DNA of 24,177 bases from Bacteroidota bacterium (GTDB lineage: Bacteria; Bacteroidota; Bacteroidia; Bacteroidales; VadinHA17). The notes under the pieces were generated by a model. The model ran no database searches. It was not told where the DNA came from and worked only from the letters and a program-made list of their open reading frames with translations. A program made the position numbers and the translations under genes. The stretch lies in assembly GCA_023430725.1 (NCBI GenBank), contig JAEYZD010000148.1, positions 1-24,177 of the forward strand, read 5' to 3'. The first letter of the stretch is position 1. Every line of letters begins with the position of its first letter. Shown here piece by piece: positions 1-7,626 of this stretch.

Positions 1-413
1 GTGGTCGTTCCAACGGGGAACTGGACAGGAGCGTTATTGGTAACTGATGCCACTCCGCAGTTGTCTGCAGTGGTAGGTGTGCCAAGAGTTACTCCGGTAG
101 CATAACACTGTCCTGCATCAGCCGGTACATTTGTTACGTTGGCAGGGCATGTGATAGTCGGGTTCTGGGTATCAACGACAGTGACCGTCTGATTGCATGT
201 TGCGGTTCTGCCATGATTATCTGTAACCGTCCAGGTGACTGTGGTGGTTCCGACGGGGAACTGGGCCGGAGCATTATTGGTAACCGATGCTACTCCGCAG
301 TTGTCTGCAGTAGTCGGTGTGCCAAGGGCTACTCCGGTGGCATAACACTGACCCGCATCAGCAGGAACGCCATTTACATTGGCGGGACAGGTGATGGTCG
401 GGTTGACATTATC
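1..413 (-). repeat. 240-bp in-frame tandem repeat encoding HYR domains
   Basis: The DNA repeats with a period of exactly 240 bp. The same ttgtctgcag word lies at 61 and at 301, and gtggt(c/g)gttcc at 1 and at 241. By eye the two copies agree at roughly 85% of bases. The unit encodes 80 residues with the HYR pattern, including a conserved CYATGV and DNCGVASVTNNAP. The second copy is cut by the window edge, so the total copy number is unknown. Near-identical units suggest recent duplication or homogenisation. Confidence 0.85.
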
Positions 414-2438
414 GCCAATGAAGACTGCATATTCAACTGTGGAAACCTGACACGATGCTCCAACGCTTTCAGTGACTTTCACCGTTCCGGGGTTGATGCT
501 GCCCCAGTTAACTGTAATGCTATTGGAGCCCTGTCCTGAGAAAATGACACCTCCGCTTACTTCCCAGAAATAATTATGTCCCGGAATGTTTGCAGTTGAA
601 TAGATAGCGGCTGTAGCGCCGGGGCAGACACTGGAGAGACCGGATATTGAAGGTGCAGGTTGTTGGCCGGTTACGACATTAATGTTAACGGTGCCGTGAA
701 TGGAAAGCACCGGATCTCCTGGCATCCCTCCGAATTCTGTATAGAAACCATCAGGTCTGTAAATTCCTGTCCCAAGTGTAAAATTATTGTCATCCCATGT
801 ACCATCAGTTAGAAAGTGACAAAAATCCTGATCGCCGTTATCATTCGGCTCGCCGTCATCCCAATTTGCATAGGTGATTTCAGAACCGGTCTCATCGCCC
901 ATCCAGAAGGTGGTGCCTGCTTCAGGTCCAGTCACCCATTGCCAATCTCCCTCCGGCGAGTAAAAGTCGCTCGCTCCAATCCATACAGAGCCACCGGCCA
1001 TCTGAGTGCGAAGGAATTGATTCTCTACGGCAGAGCCGATTGTTACGAGATAACCCTGCATGCCAAAGAGATTAGCACGATCAGCATTTAACTTTGCTTC
1101 GTGCCATCTGAGTCCGGAAGTAGGAACGTACCTGTAGTAATGACCTGTAGCCGGGTTATACCTCTCGAAGGAGATTGTTATTGACCTGTTACCGGTTGCC
1201 GGCGTCGGATTACTATTAGTATAATACAGGCTTCGGAGGACGCTCTGGTACTGCGCAGTGGTAGCTGAGCCCCTAAGTATCAAAAGTCCGTGGGAAGAGA
1301 GATAAGTCTGGGTAATACCGAAAGCAGGGGTCACTCCGAGTATATCCTGTCCGCTCTGAAATCCGGTACCTATTTGAACATAAGCTGCATCAATCCTTTG
1401 ATTGGCCGGATCTGATATTGTCAGTTCAGGAGCTATCAGAGCCGGTGATCCGCAGTATTCATAATTACCTGTAACATTTAGTGCGGGCGGAGGCGGCAAA
1501 CAGGTGAGGGCATTGAATGAAAGCCCGTCAAGATAGAAGTAATCTGACCCTGACTGCAACCTGATTCTTATTCTTTTCGTATTCTGTGAGGCTGTTACTG
1601 TTTCAGTAAGAAATATTTGCGAATCACCTATATAGGTGGTTAGTATTCTGGGTGAACCCCAGGAAGTACCGTCCGACTCCTCTACGGACATCGTAGTCCC
1701 TACAACTCCAATGATATCAACAGGTCTCCATACAATTGTATACTGCTGACCAGCAGGTATTATTACCGGCAGGTCGAGTATCGCCCAGTCACCGCTACTG
1801 TTAAAATATGCGGACTTTCCGTCAGGCACACCTGAAATATTAAGGTAACCTGTTACGCCATTTTGATCAGACACTCCCAGGGGCAATGCGTTGCCTGACG
1901 AGACAACGGTTGAGAAACCAGCACCGCATACCTGCGAAAAGCATTTGGTTGCCGTATAGGAGATTGCATCAACACTTATGTCAAAGGATGTATTAAGAAA
2001 AATCCTGATATACCTTGTATCATTCGAGGCAATGATCTCAGAGCTAAAGTAACTTTCATTATCTGTTCCTATTCCGCTGGAAGGGTGCACAGTAAAGGTC
2101 GCCCCGTCCAATGATTCGCTCCATGTGAGGTAAGAAGTACCAGGATGCCCTGGATATTGTCTCCATGTAATTGAGTAAGTCTGTCCCACCCTGACCGTGT
2201 CAAGCAGGTCTACAATTACATACTGTCCTGCTGAGGAGAAATTGGCACCGTTACCATCGGGGGCGCCTATCACAGAGGCTCCGTTTGAAAAGGCTGAATT
2301 TACGGTTAAAATTGAACCAAATCCCTGTACGTTTTCGGATACCTTGCCCGGTCCGCATTGAGCAAAAGCAGAGAAGTCTGATAAAGAAAGAAAAGTCATT
2401 GCCAGCAATGACAGAATTGCTGTTTTTTGCCTTAACAT
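1..2438 (-). CDS. Secreted multidomain adhesin-like protein with C-type lectin, PKD-like and HYR domains (partial, 3' end off window)
   Basis: The frame is open from an ATG at 2438 to the left edge, about 812 residues with no stop, so the C-terminus is missing. Residues 1-26 look like a signal peptide ending in AFAQ. Residues 27-170 and 171-310 are two related beta-sandwich repeats, each starting near a CG(P/A)G motif. Residues about 315-428 resemble the cadherin-like repeat with the pattern GSATTAQYQSVLRSLYY. Residues about 433-575 form a C-type lectin fold: WIGASD, WQWVTGPE, then NWDDGEPN with an EPN motif, and a late TWDD. Residues about 593-668 are PKD-like, followed by one full and one partial HYR repeat (NPTITCPAN, PVGTTTVTWTVTD) of exactly 80 residues. 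The role is inferred to be carbohydrate or surface binding outside the cell. A T9SS sorting domain would be expected beyond the edge but cannot be seen. It is separated from queA by a terminator, so it is probably its own transcript; no clear promoter was found. Confidence 0.85.
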   Translation of the reverse strand, partial: MLRQKTAILSLLAMTFLSLSDFSAFAQCGPGKVSENVQGFGSILTVNSAFSNGASVIGAPDGNGANFSSAGQYVIVDLLDTVRVGQTYSITWRQYPGHPGTSYLTWSESLDGATFTVHPSSGIGTDNESYFSSEIIASNDTRYIRIFLNTSFDISVDAISYTATKCFSQVCGAGFSTVVSSGNALPLGVSDQNGVTGYLNISGVPDGKSAYFNSSGDWAILDLPVIIPAGQQYTIVWRPVDIIGVVGTTMSVEESDGTSWGSPRILTTYIGDSQIFLTETVTASQNTKRIRIRLQSGSDYFYLDGLSFNALTCLPPPPALNVTGNYEYCGSPALIAPELTISDPANQRIDAAYVQIGTGFQSGQDILGVTPAFGITQTYLSSHGLLILRGSATTAQYQSVLRSLYYTNSNPTPATGNRSITISFERYNPATGHYYRYVPTSGLRWHEAKLNADRANLFGMQGYLVTIGSAVENQFLRTQMAGGSVWIGASDFYSPEGDWQWVTGPEAGTTFWMGDETGSEITYANWDDGEPNDNGDQDFCHFLTDGTWDDNNFTLGTGIYRPDGFYTEFGGMPGDPVLSIHGTVNINVVTGQQPAPSISGLSSVCPGATAAIYSTANIPGHNYFWEVSGGVIFSGQGSNSITVNWGSINPGTVKVTESVGASCQVSTVEYAVFIGDNVNPTITCPANVNGVPADAGQCYATGVALGTPTTADNCGVASVTNNAPAQFPVGTTTVTWTVTDNHGRTATCNQTVTVVDTQNPTITCPANVTNVPADAGQCYATGVTLGTPTTADNCGVASVTNNAPVQFPVGTT

Positions 2439-2557
2439 TCTGCTGAAATAAATTGTGGTGTCTTCAAGTACTGTATGTAACTTATACTCAGGAAACGGAA
2501 AAATGGTTGCTTCATTGCAGTACTTTTCGTGTCCGAAAGCCTGAATTTCAGAGAAAA

Positions 2558-2590
2558 GAAAAGTGCCGGCAATGTTTGCCGGCACTTTTC
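2558..2590 (-). terminator. Strong hairpin terminator after queA
   Basis: A perfect 14-bp inverted repeat (gaaaagtgccggca at 2558-2571 and its complement at 2577-2590) closes a 5-nt loop; one more A-T pair is possible. Read on the minus strand, the stem starts about 44 nt after the queA stop and runs into a T-rich tract (ttttcttttc). It probably ends the ftsX-to-queA operon and insulates the downstream lectin-domain gene. The stem is symmetric, so it could work in both directions. Confidence 0.8.
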
Positions 2591-2634
2591 ATCTAAATCT
2601 TAACTTGAATCAGATGACCTCTATTCCCTGTATT

Positions 2635-3684
2635 CTAGAGTATTAGCATGGCATCTCCATATGTCCCGAACCGGTATTTCTCCTTGACGGCTGTGCGGTA
2701 TGCATCAAACAAAAGATTGTAACCTGCAAAGGCAGAAACCATCATGAGAAGCGTGGAATAAGGCAGATGGAAGTTGCTCACCAGCATGTCAGGAACCTTG
2801 AAATCATACGGCGGGAAGATGAACTTGTTCGTCCATCCGTTGAAAGGCTTAACCAATCCTGAAGTCGAAACTGAACTTTCAAGAGTCCTTATCACGGTCG
2901 TTCCCACAGCACAAACCCGGCTCCTTCGCTCCTTCGCCCTGTTGATCAGCACAGCAGCCTCCTCGGAAATAAGTATTCTTTCCGAATCAACCTTGTGCTT
3001 TGTCAGATCCTCAACATCCACATTCCGGAAATTTCCCAATCCAACGTGAAGAGTGATTTCGGCAAACTCAACGCCAACAATCTCCAGCCTCTTGAGCAGT
3101 TCACGACTGAAATGCAACCCGGCTGTCGGCGCTGCCACCGCACCCTCATGCTTCGCAAAAATTGTCTGATAACGCTCGTTGTCCTCCGGCTCAACAGGCC
3201 TGTTTATGAATTTAGGAAGAGGAGTCTCGCCAAGCGAATAAAGAGTCTGCTTGAACTCCTCATATGTTCCGTCAAACAGGAAGCGAAGCGTCCTGCCCCT
3301 CGATGTGGTATTGTCAATCACCTCAGCGACAAGCAGATCATCCTCACCGAAATAGAGCTTGTTGCCAATCCTGATTTTCCTGGCGGGATCAACAAGTACA
3401 TCCCAGAGCCTCTGCTCCCTGTTCAGTTCCCGGAGCAGGAAGACCTCAATCTCCGCCCCGGTCTTCTCCTTGTTACCGTATAACCTGGCAGGAAATACCT
3501 TCGTGTTGTTGAAAACAACCACATCCTGCTCTCTGAAATACTCAACTATGTCCTTGAAAACCCTGTGCTCAACCTCACCGGTATCCCTGTGCACCACCAT
3601 CAGCCGCGATTCATCCCTGTTTTTTGAGGGATAAAGTGCAATCAGTTCCTGGGGCAGCGTGTACTTAAATTGAGATAGTTTCAT
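2635..3684 (-). CDS. queA: S-adenosylmethionine:tRNA ribosyltransferase-isomerase QueA
   Basis: QueA transfers and isomerises the ribose of S-adenosylmethionine onto the 7-aminomethyl-7-deazaguanine at the tRNA wobble base, giving epoxyqueuosine in the cytoplasm. The 349-residue product shows family hallmarks in order: an N-terminal FKYTLPQELIA followed by PSKNRDESRLMV, then VVVFNNTKVFPARL, APTAGLHFS, LHVGLGNFRNV, VGTTVIRTLES and a C-terminal NFHLPYSTLLMMVSAFAG. The length is normal for the family. A TTG six bases upstream (3690) is in frame, but the ATG at 3684 gives the usual MKLSQF start. It is the last gene of the minus-strand operon, 27 nt after truB, and is followed by a strong hairpin. 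Sure of identity; the start is likely. Confidence 0.95.
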   Translation of the reverse strand: MKLSQFKYTLPQELIALYPSKNRDESRLMVVHRDTGEVEHRVFKDIVEYFREQDVVVFNNTKVFPARLYGNKEKTGAEIEVFLLRELNREQRLWDVLVDPARKIRIGNKLYFGEDDLLVAEVIDNTTSRGRTLRFLFDGTYEEFKQTLYSLGETPLPKFINRPVEPEDNERYQTIFAKHEGAVAAPTAGLHFSRELLKRLEIVGVEFAEITLHVGLGNFRNVDVEDLTKHKVDSERILISEEAAVLINRAKERRSRVCAVGTTVIRTLESSVSTSGLVKPFNGWTNKFIFPPYDFKVPDMLVSNFHLPYSTLLMMVSAFAGYNLLFDAYRTAVKEKYRFGTYGDAMLIL

Positions 3685-3711
3685 AGTCAAAATCCGTTAG
3701 TGCAAGAATAT

Positions 3712-4434
3712 TTATACGAATGAATTATCACTTTGTTTCAAATTTTCCAAAATAAATTTCAACTCTTCTACAGTCAGCGCCTTTTCAAGGGTGTAGTCGC
3801 CAATACCATCCCGTACCAGTGCCCTGAGATGTCCGCCGCTGCCAAGAGCCAGACCGAGGTCACGCGCAAAAGCCCTTACATAGGTGCCCTTGCTGCATAC
3901 AATCCTTACCGTTGCATCTGCGCCGGTAAAACTCACCAACTCCAGCTCATGAAACACCACCTTCACCTTGTCAAGCTTCCTGTCTATCTTCTTCCTGGCA
4001 AGCTCGTACGCCCTTTTCCCGTCAACAAACTTTGCCGAGAAAAGGGGTGGCTCCTGATCCTGCTCTCCCAGGAAGTTCTTCAGAGTATCCCTTACCATCT
4101 CCTCCGTTATATGTCCGGCAGGATACTCTCCGTCCACCTCACTTTCAAGATCAAATGAGGGAGTAGTCTGACCAAACCTGATCACTGCCGTGTACTTCTT
4201 GACCAGATCACGGAATTCCTCAACACGTCGGGTAGCTTTTCCAGTACAGACAATCATCAGCCCCGTAGCCAGCGGATCAAGTGTCCCGGCATGACCCACC
4301 TTGAGCTTCTTCAGTCCGCAGTGATGCCTGATAGCCATCTTAACCTTGTTCACCAGGTCAAAAGACGTCCAGTACAGCGGCTTTTGCAGCAGCAACACCT
4401 CTCCTTCTTCAAAATCGGTACAGCTCTTCAGCAC
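3712..4434 (-). CDS. truB: tRNA pseudouridine(55) synthase TruB
   Basis: TruB converts U55 in the T-loop of tRNAs to pseudouridine. The protein (about 240 residues) carries the catalytic motif GHAGTLDPLATG at residues 47-58, with the nucleophile Asp53, and a conserved N-terminal FEEGEVLLLQKP(L)-WTSFD. CSKGTYVRAFARDLG is also typical. The frame stays open back to an ATG at 4527, but that start would overlap uppP by about 90 nt and add an unrelated sequence. The GTG at 4434 lies two bases after the uppP stop and gives the usual length. A GTG inside GEVLL, preceded by gaaggagag, is a shorter alternative but would cut conserved residues. Translation is probably coupled to uppP. Confidence 0.93.
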   Translation of the reverse strand: MLKSCTDFEEGEVLLLQKPLYWTSFDLVNKVKMAIRHHCGLKKLKVGHAGTLDPLATGLMIVCTGKATRRVEEFRDLVKKYTAVIRFGQTTPSFDLESEVDGEYPAGHITEEMVRDTLKNFLGEQDQEPPLFSAKFVDGKRAYELARKKIDRKLDKVKVVFHELELVSFTGADATVRIVCSKGTYVRAFARDLGLALGSGGHLRALVRDGIGDYTLEKALTVEELKFILENLKQSDNSFV

Positions 4435-4436
4435 TC

Positions 4437-5213
4437 TCAGGCAAATATTATCAACGTAAGTCCGACAAGTATGCAATAGAGGGCAAACCAACCAAGCTTG
4501 CCCCTCTTTACAATGTTTATCATCCATCTGCAGGCGGCGTAACCCGACAAAAAAGCTGCAACAAACGCCACGATCAGCGGGAACAGCACCCCGTCAACGG
4601 CCTGGGTCTCCGTTGTAACCACCTCTACAAAGTTGGCCCCGATTATAGGCACAATTACCATAAGAAACGAGAACCTAGCCAATTCGTTCTTGCTGTTTCC
4701 AAGCGCCAGTCCTGTTGAGATCGTAGCCCCCGACCTTGACAATCCGGGTAAGACGGCAATTGCCTGGGCTATTCCCATCAGGAAAGCCCCGCCGTAAGTG
4801 ATAGGCTTATCCCTCTTTGGCACAAAATGGCCGATAAGCAGAAACATGGCCGTAACCAACAGAAAGGAGCCTGTAATGTCCATATCAGCAACAAACAGTG
4901 ACTCAACAACTCCTCTCATGGTAAATCCAACTATGGCAACCGGTATCATTGACACAAGTATCTTCAGTGCGAAGACTGTCTCCTCATTCATGCTGAATTT
5001 GAACACGCCTCTCAGCAAATTCATGATGTCCTTCCAGAAGACTACAATTATACTCAGCACAGTCGCACCATGCACCGCCACTGAAAAGAGGAAACTCTCC
5101 TCGATCCCTCCAAAAAGAAACTTCACAATCTCAAGATGTCCGTCACTGCTTACAGGAAGAAACTCTGTCAACCCCTGTACCAGCCCGAAGATCAGGGCCT
5201 CATACCAATTCAT
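4437..5213 (-). CDS. uppP: Undecaprenyl-diphosphatase UppP (BacA family)
   Basis: This integral membrane enzyme dephosphorylates undecaprenyl diphosphate, recycling the lipid carrier for peptidoglycan and surface polysaccharide synthesis; the family gives bacitracin resistance when abundant. The 258 residues contain both signatures: GLVQGLTEFLPVSSDGH near residues 10-26 with Glu17, and PGLSRSGATISTG at 156-168. Multiple hydrophobic segments are spread along the chain. The first motif has SSDGH where many homologues have SSSGH. The ATG at 5213 is unambiguous. It sits 33 nt after the DUF3098 gene and 2 nt before truB. Confidence 0.95.
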   Translation of the reverse strand: MNWYEALIFGLVQGLTEFLPVSSDGHLEIVKFLFGGIEESFLFSVAVHGATVLSIIVVFWKDIMNLLRGVFKFSMNEETVFALKILVSMIPVAIVGFTMRGVVESLFVADMDITGSFLLVTAMFLLIGHFVPKRDKPITYGGAFLMGIAQAIAVLPGLSRSGATISTGLALGNSKNELARFSFLMVIVPIIGANFVEVVTTETQAVDGVLFPLIVAFVAAFLSGYAACRWMINIVKRGKLGWFALYCILVGLTLIIFA

Positions 5214-5246
5214 TCCCAGTCGTAAGATTAATCAAAGCCCTGTTCT

Positions 5247-5495
5247 TTATTCCCTCGGCCTCTTCATAATTGCATAAATCTCGAAAATAAACCCGGCCAG
5301 CACAATAAGCGGGGCAAGGGTTACCCTGCGAAAACTGAATATATCCTCCGAAAAAACCTTCGGATCATCGGATCTCCCTCCGGCCATCAGGATGAAACCG
5401 ATAATTATGACGGCAAATCCAATTGCCATCAGCTTGTAATTCTCCCTCCCCAGGGCAAAACCGGTCTTCTTTTCTTCTTCCTTTTTAGCGACCAT
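5247..5495 (-). CDS. DUF3098 family small membrane protein
   Basis: An 82-residue protein with a charged N-terminus (KKEEEKK), two hydrophobic segments (about residues 22-39 and 58-76) and the conserved pieces FALGRENYKLM, GGRSDDP and FSFRRVTLAPLIVLAGFIFEIYAIM. These match the DUF3098 family, which is typical of Bacteroidota and commonly next to ftsX and uppP. The function is unknown. It starts 6 nt after the ftsX stop, so co-translation with FtsX is likely, and the position suggests a cell envelope or division role (inference). Confidence 0.88.
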   Translation of the reverse strand: MVAKKEEEKKTGFALGRENYKLMAIGFAVIIIGFILMAGGRSDDPKVFSEDIFSFRRVTLAPLIVLAGFIFEIYAIMKRPRE

Positions 5496-5501
5496 AACTT
5501 T

Positions 5502-6380
5502 CTAATAATATAATTTATCCTCGTGTATGCCGAGATACCTGTCCACGGCAAAAAAAGTAGAAATCCCGTTTATGACAACCCCAGCTACCACCAGTGCAAG
5601 GCAAAGAAGCAGGAAGAGGTTGATGTTCTCATAGGTGAAAAGTGTAAAGAACTCCTTTTCTATAAGATACATAAGCCCCATAAGCAGCCCGATGGCTATC
5701 AGCGCGGCAAGAACTCCGAAAAAGAGACTCCGCAGCAGAAAAGGCTTCCGGATAAACGAAGGGTTTGCCCCGATGAGCTGCATCGTGTTTATCAGGAATC
5801 TCTTCGAATATATCGAAAGACGAATCGTGTTATTGATGATTGTCATGGCAATCAAAAACAATAACAGACTGATGATAAGCAGAAAAACGCTGATCTCCCG
5901 GACAAAGTCATTGATGAGGTTAAGTAATGACTCCTGGTAATAAACCTCATCCACAACCGGGTATTCTGAAATTATCTTCTCAAGTTTTATGACGCTGTCG
6001 GGGTGGGTGTACCTGGCCTGAAGATACACATCAATTGTCGGCATCAGGGGGTTGTAACCAAGATAGTTAAGGAAGTCCTCGCCAAGTTCTTCGCGCAGCT
6101 TGACAGCAGCCTGATCTTTTGAAACATACTCGGTCTTCTTGACATACGGCCTGGCATCAAGCTCCTTCTGCAGCATCCTGATATCGGCTTCACGGACATC
6201 CTCCTTCAGCATGATTGAAAATGAAAGGCTCTCCCTGAAGTAGTCAGAGAGCTGCCTCGCGTTTATCAGCACCATCCCGAGAATTCCAATCAGAAAGAGA
6301 ACCAGTGAAACACTTACAACCAGTGTGACATATGAACTGCCGAGCCTGTATCTGGAAATTCCTCCCGTTGTTTTTGCCAC
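5502..6380 (-). CDS. ftsX: Cell division protein FtsX (ABC-type permease)
   Basis: FtsX is the membrane half of the FtsEX complex, which controls septal peptidoglycan hydrolases. The 292 residues have the expected plan: a cytoplasmic N-terminus, a first membrane helix at about 17-41, a periplasmic domain to about 160, then helices at about 163-183, 217-240 and 254-276. FSIMLKEDV and the C-terminal FtsX permease segment fit the family. The start is a GTG at 6380, just downstream of a good -7 box. No ftsE lies in this window, so its ATPase partner must be encoded elsewhere. It heads the ftsX-DUF3098-uppP-truB-queA operon. Confidence 0.92.
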   Translation of the reverse strand: MAKTTGGISRYRLGSSYVTLVVSVSLVLFLIGILGMVLINARQLSDYFRESLSFSIMLKEDVREADIRMLQKELDARPYVKKTEYVSKDQAAVKLREELGEDFLNYLGYNPLMPTIDVYLQARYTHPDSVIKLEKIISEYPVVDEVYYQESLLNLINDFVREISVFLLIISLLLFLIAMTIINNTIRLSIYSKRFLINTMQLIGANPSFIRKPFLLRSLFFGVLAALIAIGLLMGLMYLIEKEFFTLFTYENINLFLLLCLALVVAGVVINGISTFFAVDRYLGIHEDKLYY

Positions 6381-6396
6381 TACTAAAACTTTGCGT

Positions 6397-6430
6397 CAAA
6401 AATAGCACACAAACCGCCAAATCCTTCAAT
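6397..6430 (-). promoter_or_regulatory. Putative promoter of the ftsX operon
   Basis: On the minus strand a TATTTTTG at 6404-6397 matches the Bacteroidota -7 consensus TAnnTTTG. An ATTG at 6430-6427 lies 22 nt further upstream and could serve as an imperfect -33 box. Transcription would begin about 10 nt before the GTG start of ftsX. Confidence 0.5.
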
Positions 6431-6546
6431 CACACAGCATTTTTTTAAGCAGTGAAGACTATTCGGGACATTGCCATCCGGTAACGGCGATGAGGCAACA
6501 AGGCCAACTGCCCTGCGGCCGAAAAAAACAGGTGCTAAAAATGAGT

Positions 6547-7569
6547 TCAGGCCTCCACCACTGTCATCCAGCCAAATTCATCCGGCTCATCCCCGTACTG
6601 AATCCCTACCAGCTTGTTGAACAGCTTCATTGAAACAGGTCCGGGCTTGCCATCCTTGCAGTATTCATAAACTTTTCCGGTATCCGGGTCTACGATTTTC
6701 GCAATTGGGCTGATAACGGCAGCAGTGCCGCATGCTCCGGTCTCTTCAAACTCGGCGAGCTCCTCAACAGGTATCCTGCGACGCTCGGTTTTAATGCCCA
6801 TGCTCTCAGCTATCGCGATGAGGCTCTTGTTTGTTATCGAGGGAAGTATTGACTCTGACTTTGGAGTGATGTATGTATTGTTCTTTATGCCGAAAAAGTT
6901 TGCAGGTCCGCACTCATCGATGTATTTCTTCTCTCGTGCATCCAGAAAGAGTGCGTTGCCGTAACCGAGGTCACGGGCCTTGACGATGGCCCTGAGGCTT
7001 GCAGCATAGTTTCCTCCTACTTTAATACTCCCTGTACCAAGCGGTGCGGCACGGTCAACATCACGACAGATCATCATGTTCACAGGCTTGACACCCCCCT
7101 TGAAGTAGGGGCCCACCGGCGATACGAACACAATGAACGTATATTCCGACGCAGGCTTCACGCCTACCTCGGCACCACTGCCGTAGAGAACTGGCCTGAC
7201 ATAAAGTGAAGCGCCCGAACCGTAAGGCGGAACAAATTTCTCATTGAGCCTCACGGCGGTAAAAACTGCCTCTTTGAACAGCTCAACCGGCACCGGAGCC
7301 ATGTGCACCCCATTGGCAGAAGAGAGAAGCCGTTTTGCGTTTTCATCCCAGCGGAACAGTCTCACCTTACCGTCGCGGCCCCTGTAAGCCTTCATCCCTT
7401 CAAAGGCCTCCTGACCGTAATGCAAACCGGTTGCAGCAATATGAATGCTGATGGTTTCGGAATCCGATATCTCAGGCTTGCTCCACTGGCCGTTCTTATA
7501 GTAACACCGTACGTTGAAGTCCGTTTTAATGTAACCAAAAGGAAGATTATTCCAGTCTAAATTTACCAT
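6547..7569 (-). CDS. ilvE: Branched-chain amino acid aminotransferase
   Basis: A class IV PLP-dependent aminotransferase that interconverts leucine, isoleucine and valine with their 2-keto acids using 2-oxoglutarate. The roughly 340 residues show HYGQEAFEGMKAYRG (50-64), the PLP lysine in SIKVGGNYAASL (about Lys183), DECGPANFF, and the cofactor-phosphate-binding ACGTAAVISPI near the C-terminus. The pattern is the eukaryote-like BCAT-II type common in Bacteroidota. A TTG at 7593 is in frame, but it forms the end of the -7 promoter box and would not be in the mRNA, so the ATG at 7569 was chosen. The gene is flanked by its own promoter and appears monocistronic. Confidence 0.94.
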   Translation of the reverse strand: MVNLDWNNLPFGYIKTDFNVRCYYKNGQWSKPEISDSETISIHIAATGLHYGQEAFEGMKAYRGRDGKVRLFRWDENAKRLLSSANGVHMAPVPVELFKEAVFTAVRLNEKFVPPYGSGASLYVRPVLYGSGAEVGVKPASEYTFIVFVSPVGPYFKGGVKPVNMMICRDVDRAAPLGTGSIKVGGNYAASLRAIVKARDLGYGNALFLDAREKKYIDECGPANFFGIKNNTYITPKSESILPSITNKSLIAIAESMGIKTERRRIPVEELAEFEETGACGTAAVISPIAKIVDPDTGKVYEYCKDGKPGPVSMKLFNKLVGIQYGDEPDEFGWMTVVEA

Positions 7570-7590
7570 GATCTCAAATTTTGGATTTTT

Positions 7591-7621
7591 CAAATGTACG
7601 GTTTAAAACCAAAGTTCCAAA
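7591..7621 (-). promoter_or_regulatory. Near-perfect Bacteroidota promoter for ilvE
   Basis: On the minus strand, TTTG (7621-7618) is followed after exactly 19 nt by TACATTTG (7598-7591). This is the textbook TTTG / TAnnTTTG arrangement of the primary sigma factor of Bacteroidota. The predicted transcription start is about 15 nt before the ATG at 7569. The -33 box begins only 6 nt from the stop codon of the upstream cyclase gene. Confidence 0.75.
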
Positions 7622-7626
7622 TGATT

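Noticed and set aside
213..1091. Plus-strand open frames opposite the lectin/HYR gene
   Set aside because: They are antisense shadows of the long minus-strand frame, with no recognisable protein sequence; the first is an exact codon mirror of the HYR and PKD-like region.
4435..4527. N-terminal extension of TruB to an ATG at 4527
   Set aside because: It would overlap uppP and adds Cys-rich sequence unlike TruB; the GTG at 4434 fits the family.
6471..6498. Imperfect inverted repeat (ttgcc...ggcaa) between ftsX and ilvE as a terminator for ilvE
   Set aside because: The stem has bulges and no T-run follows it on the minus strand.
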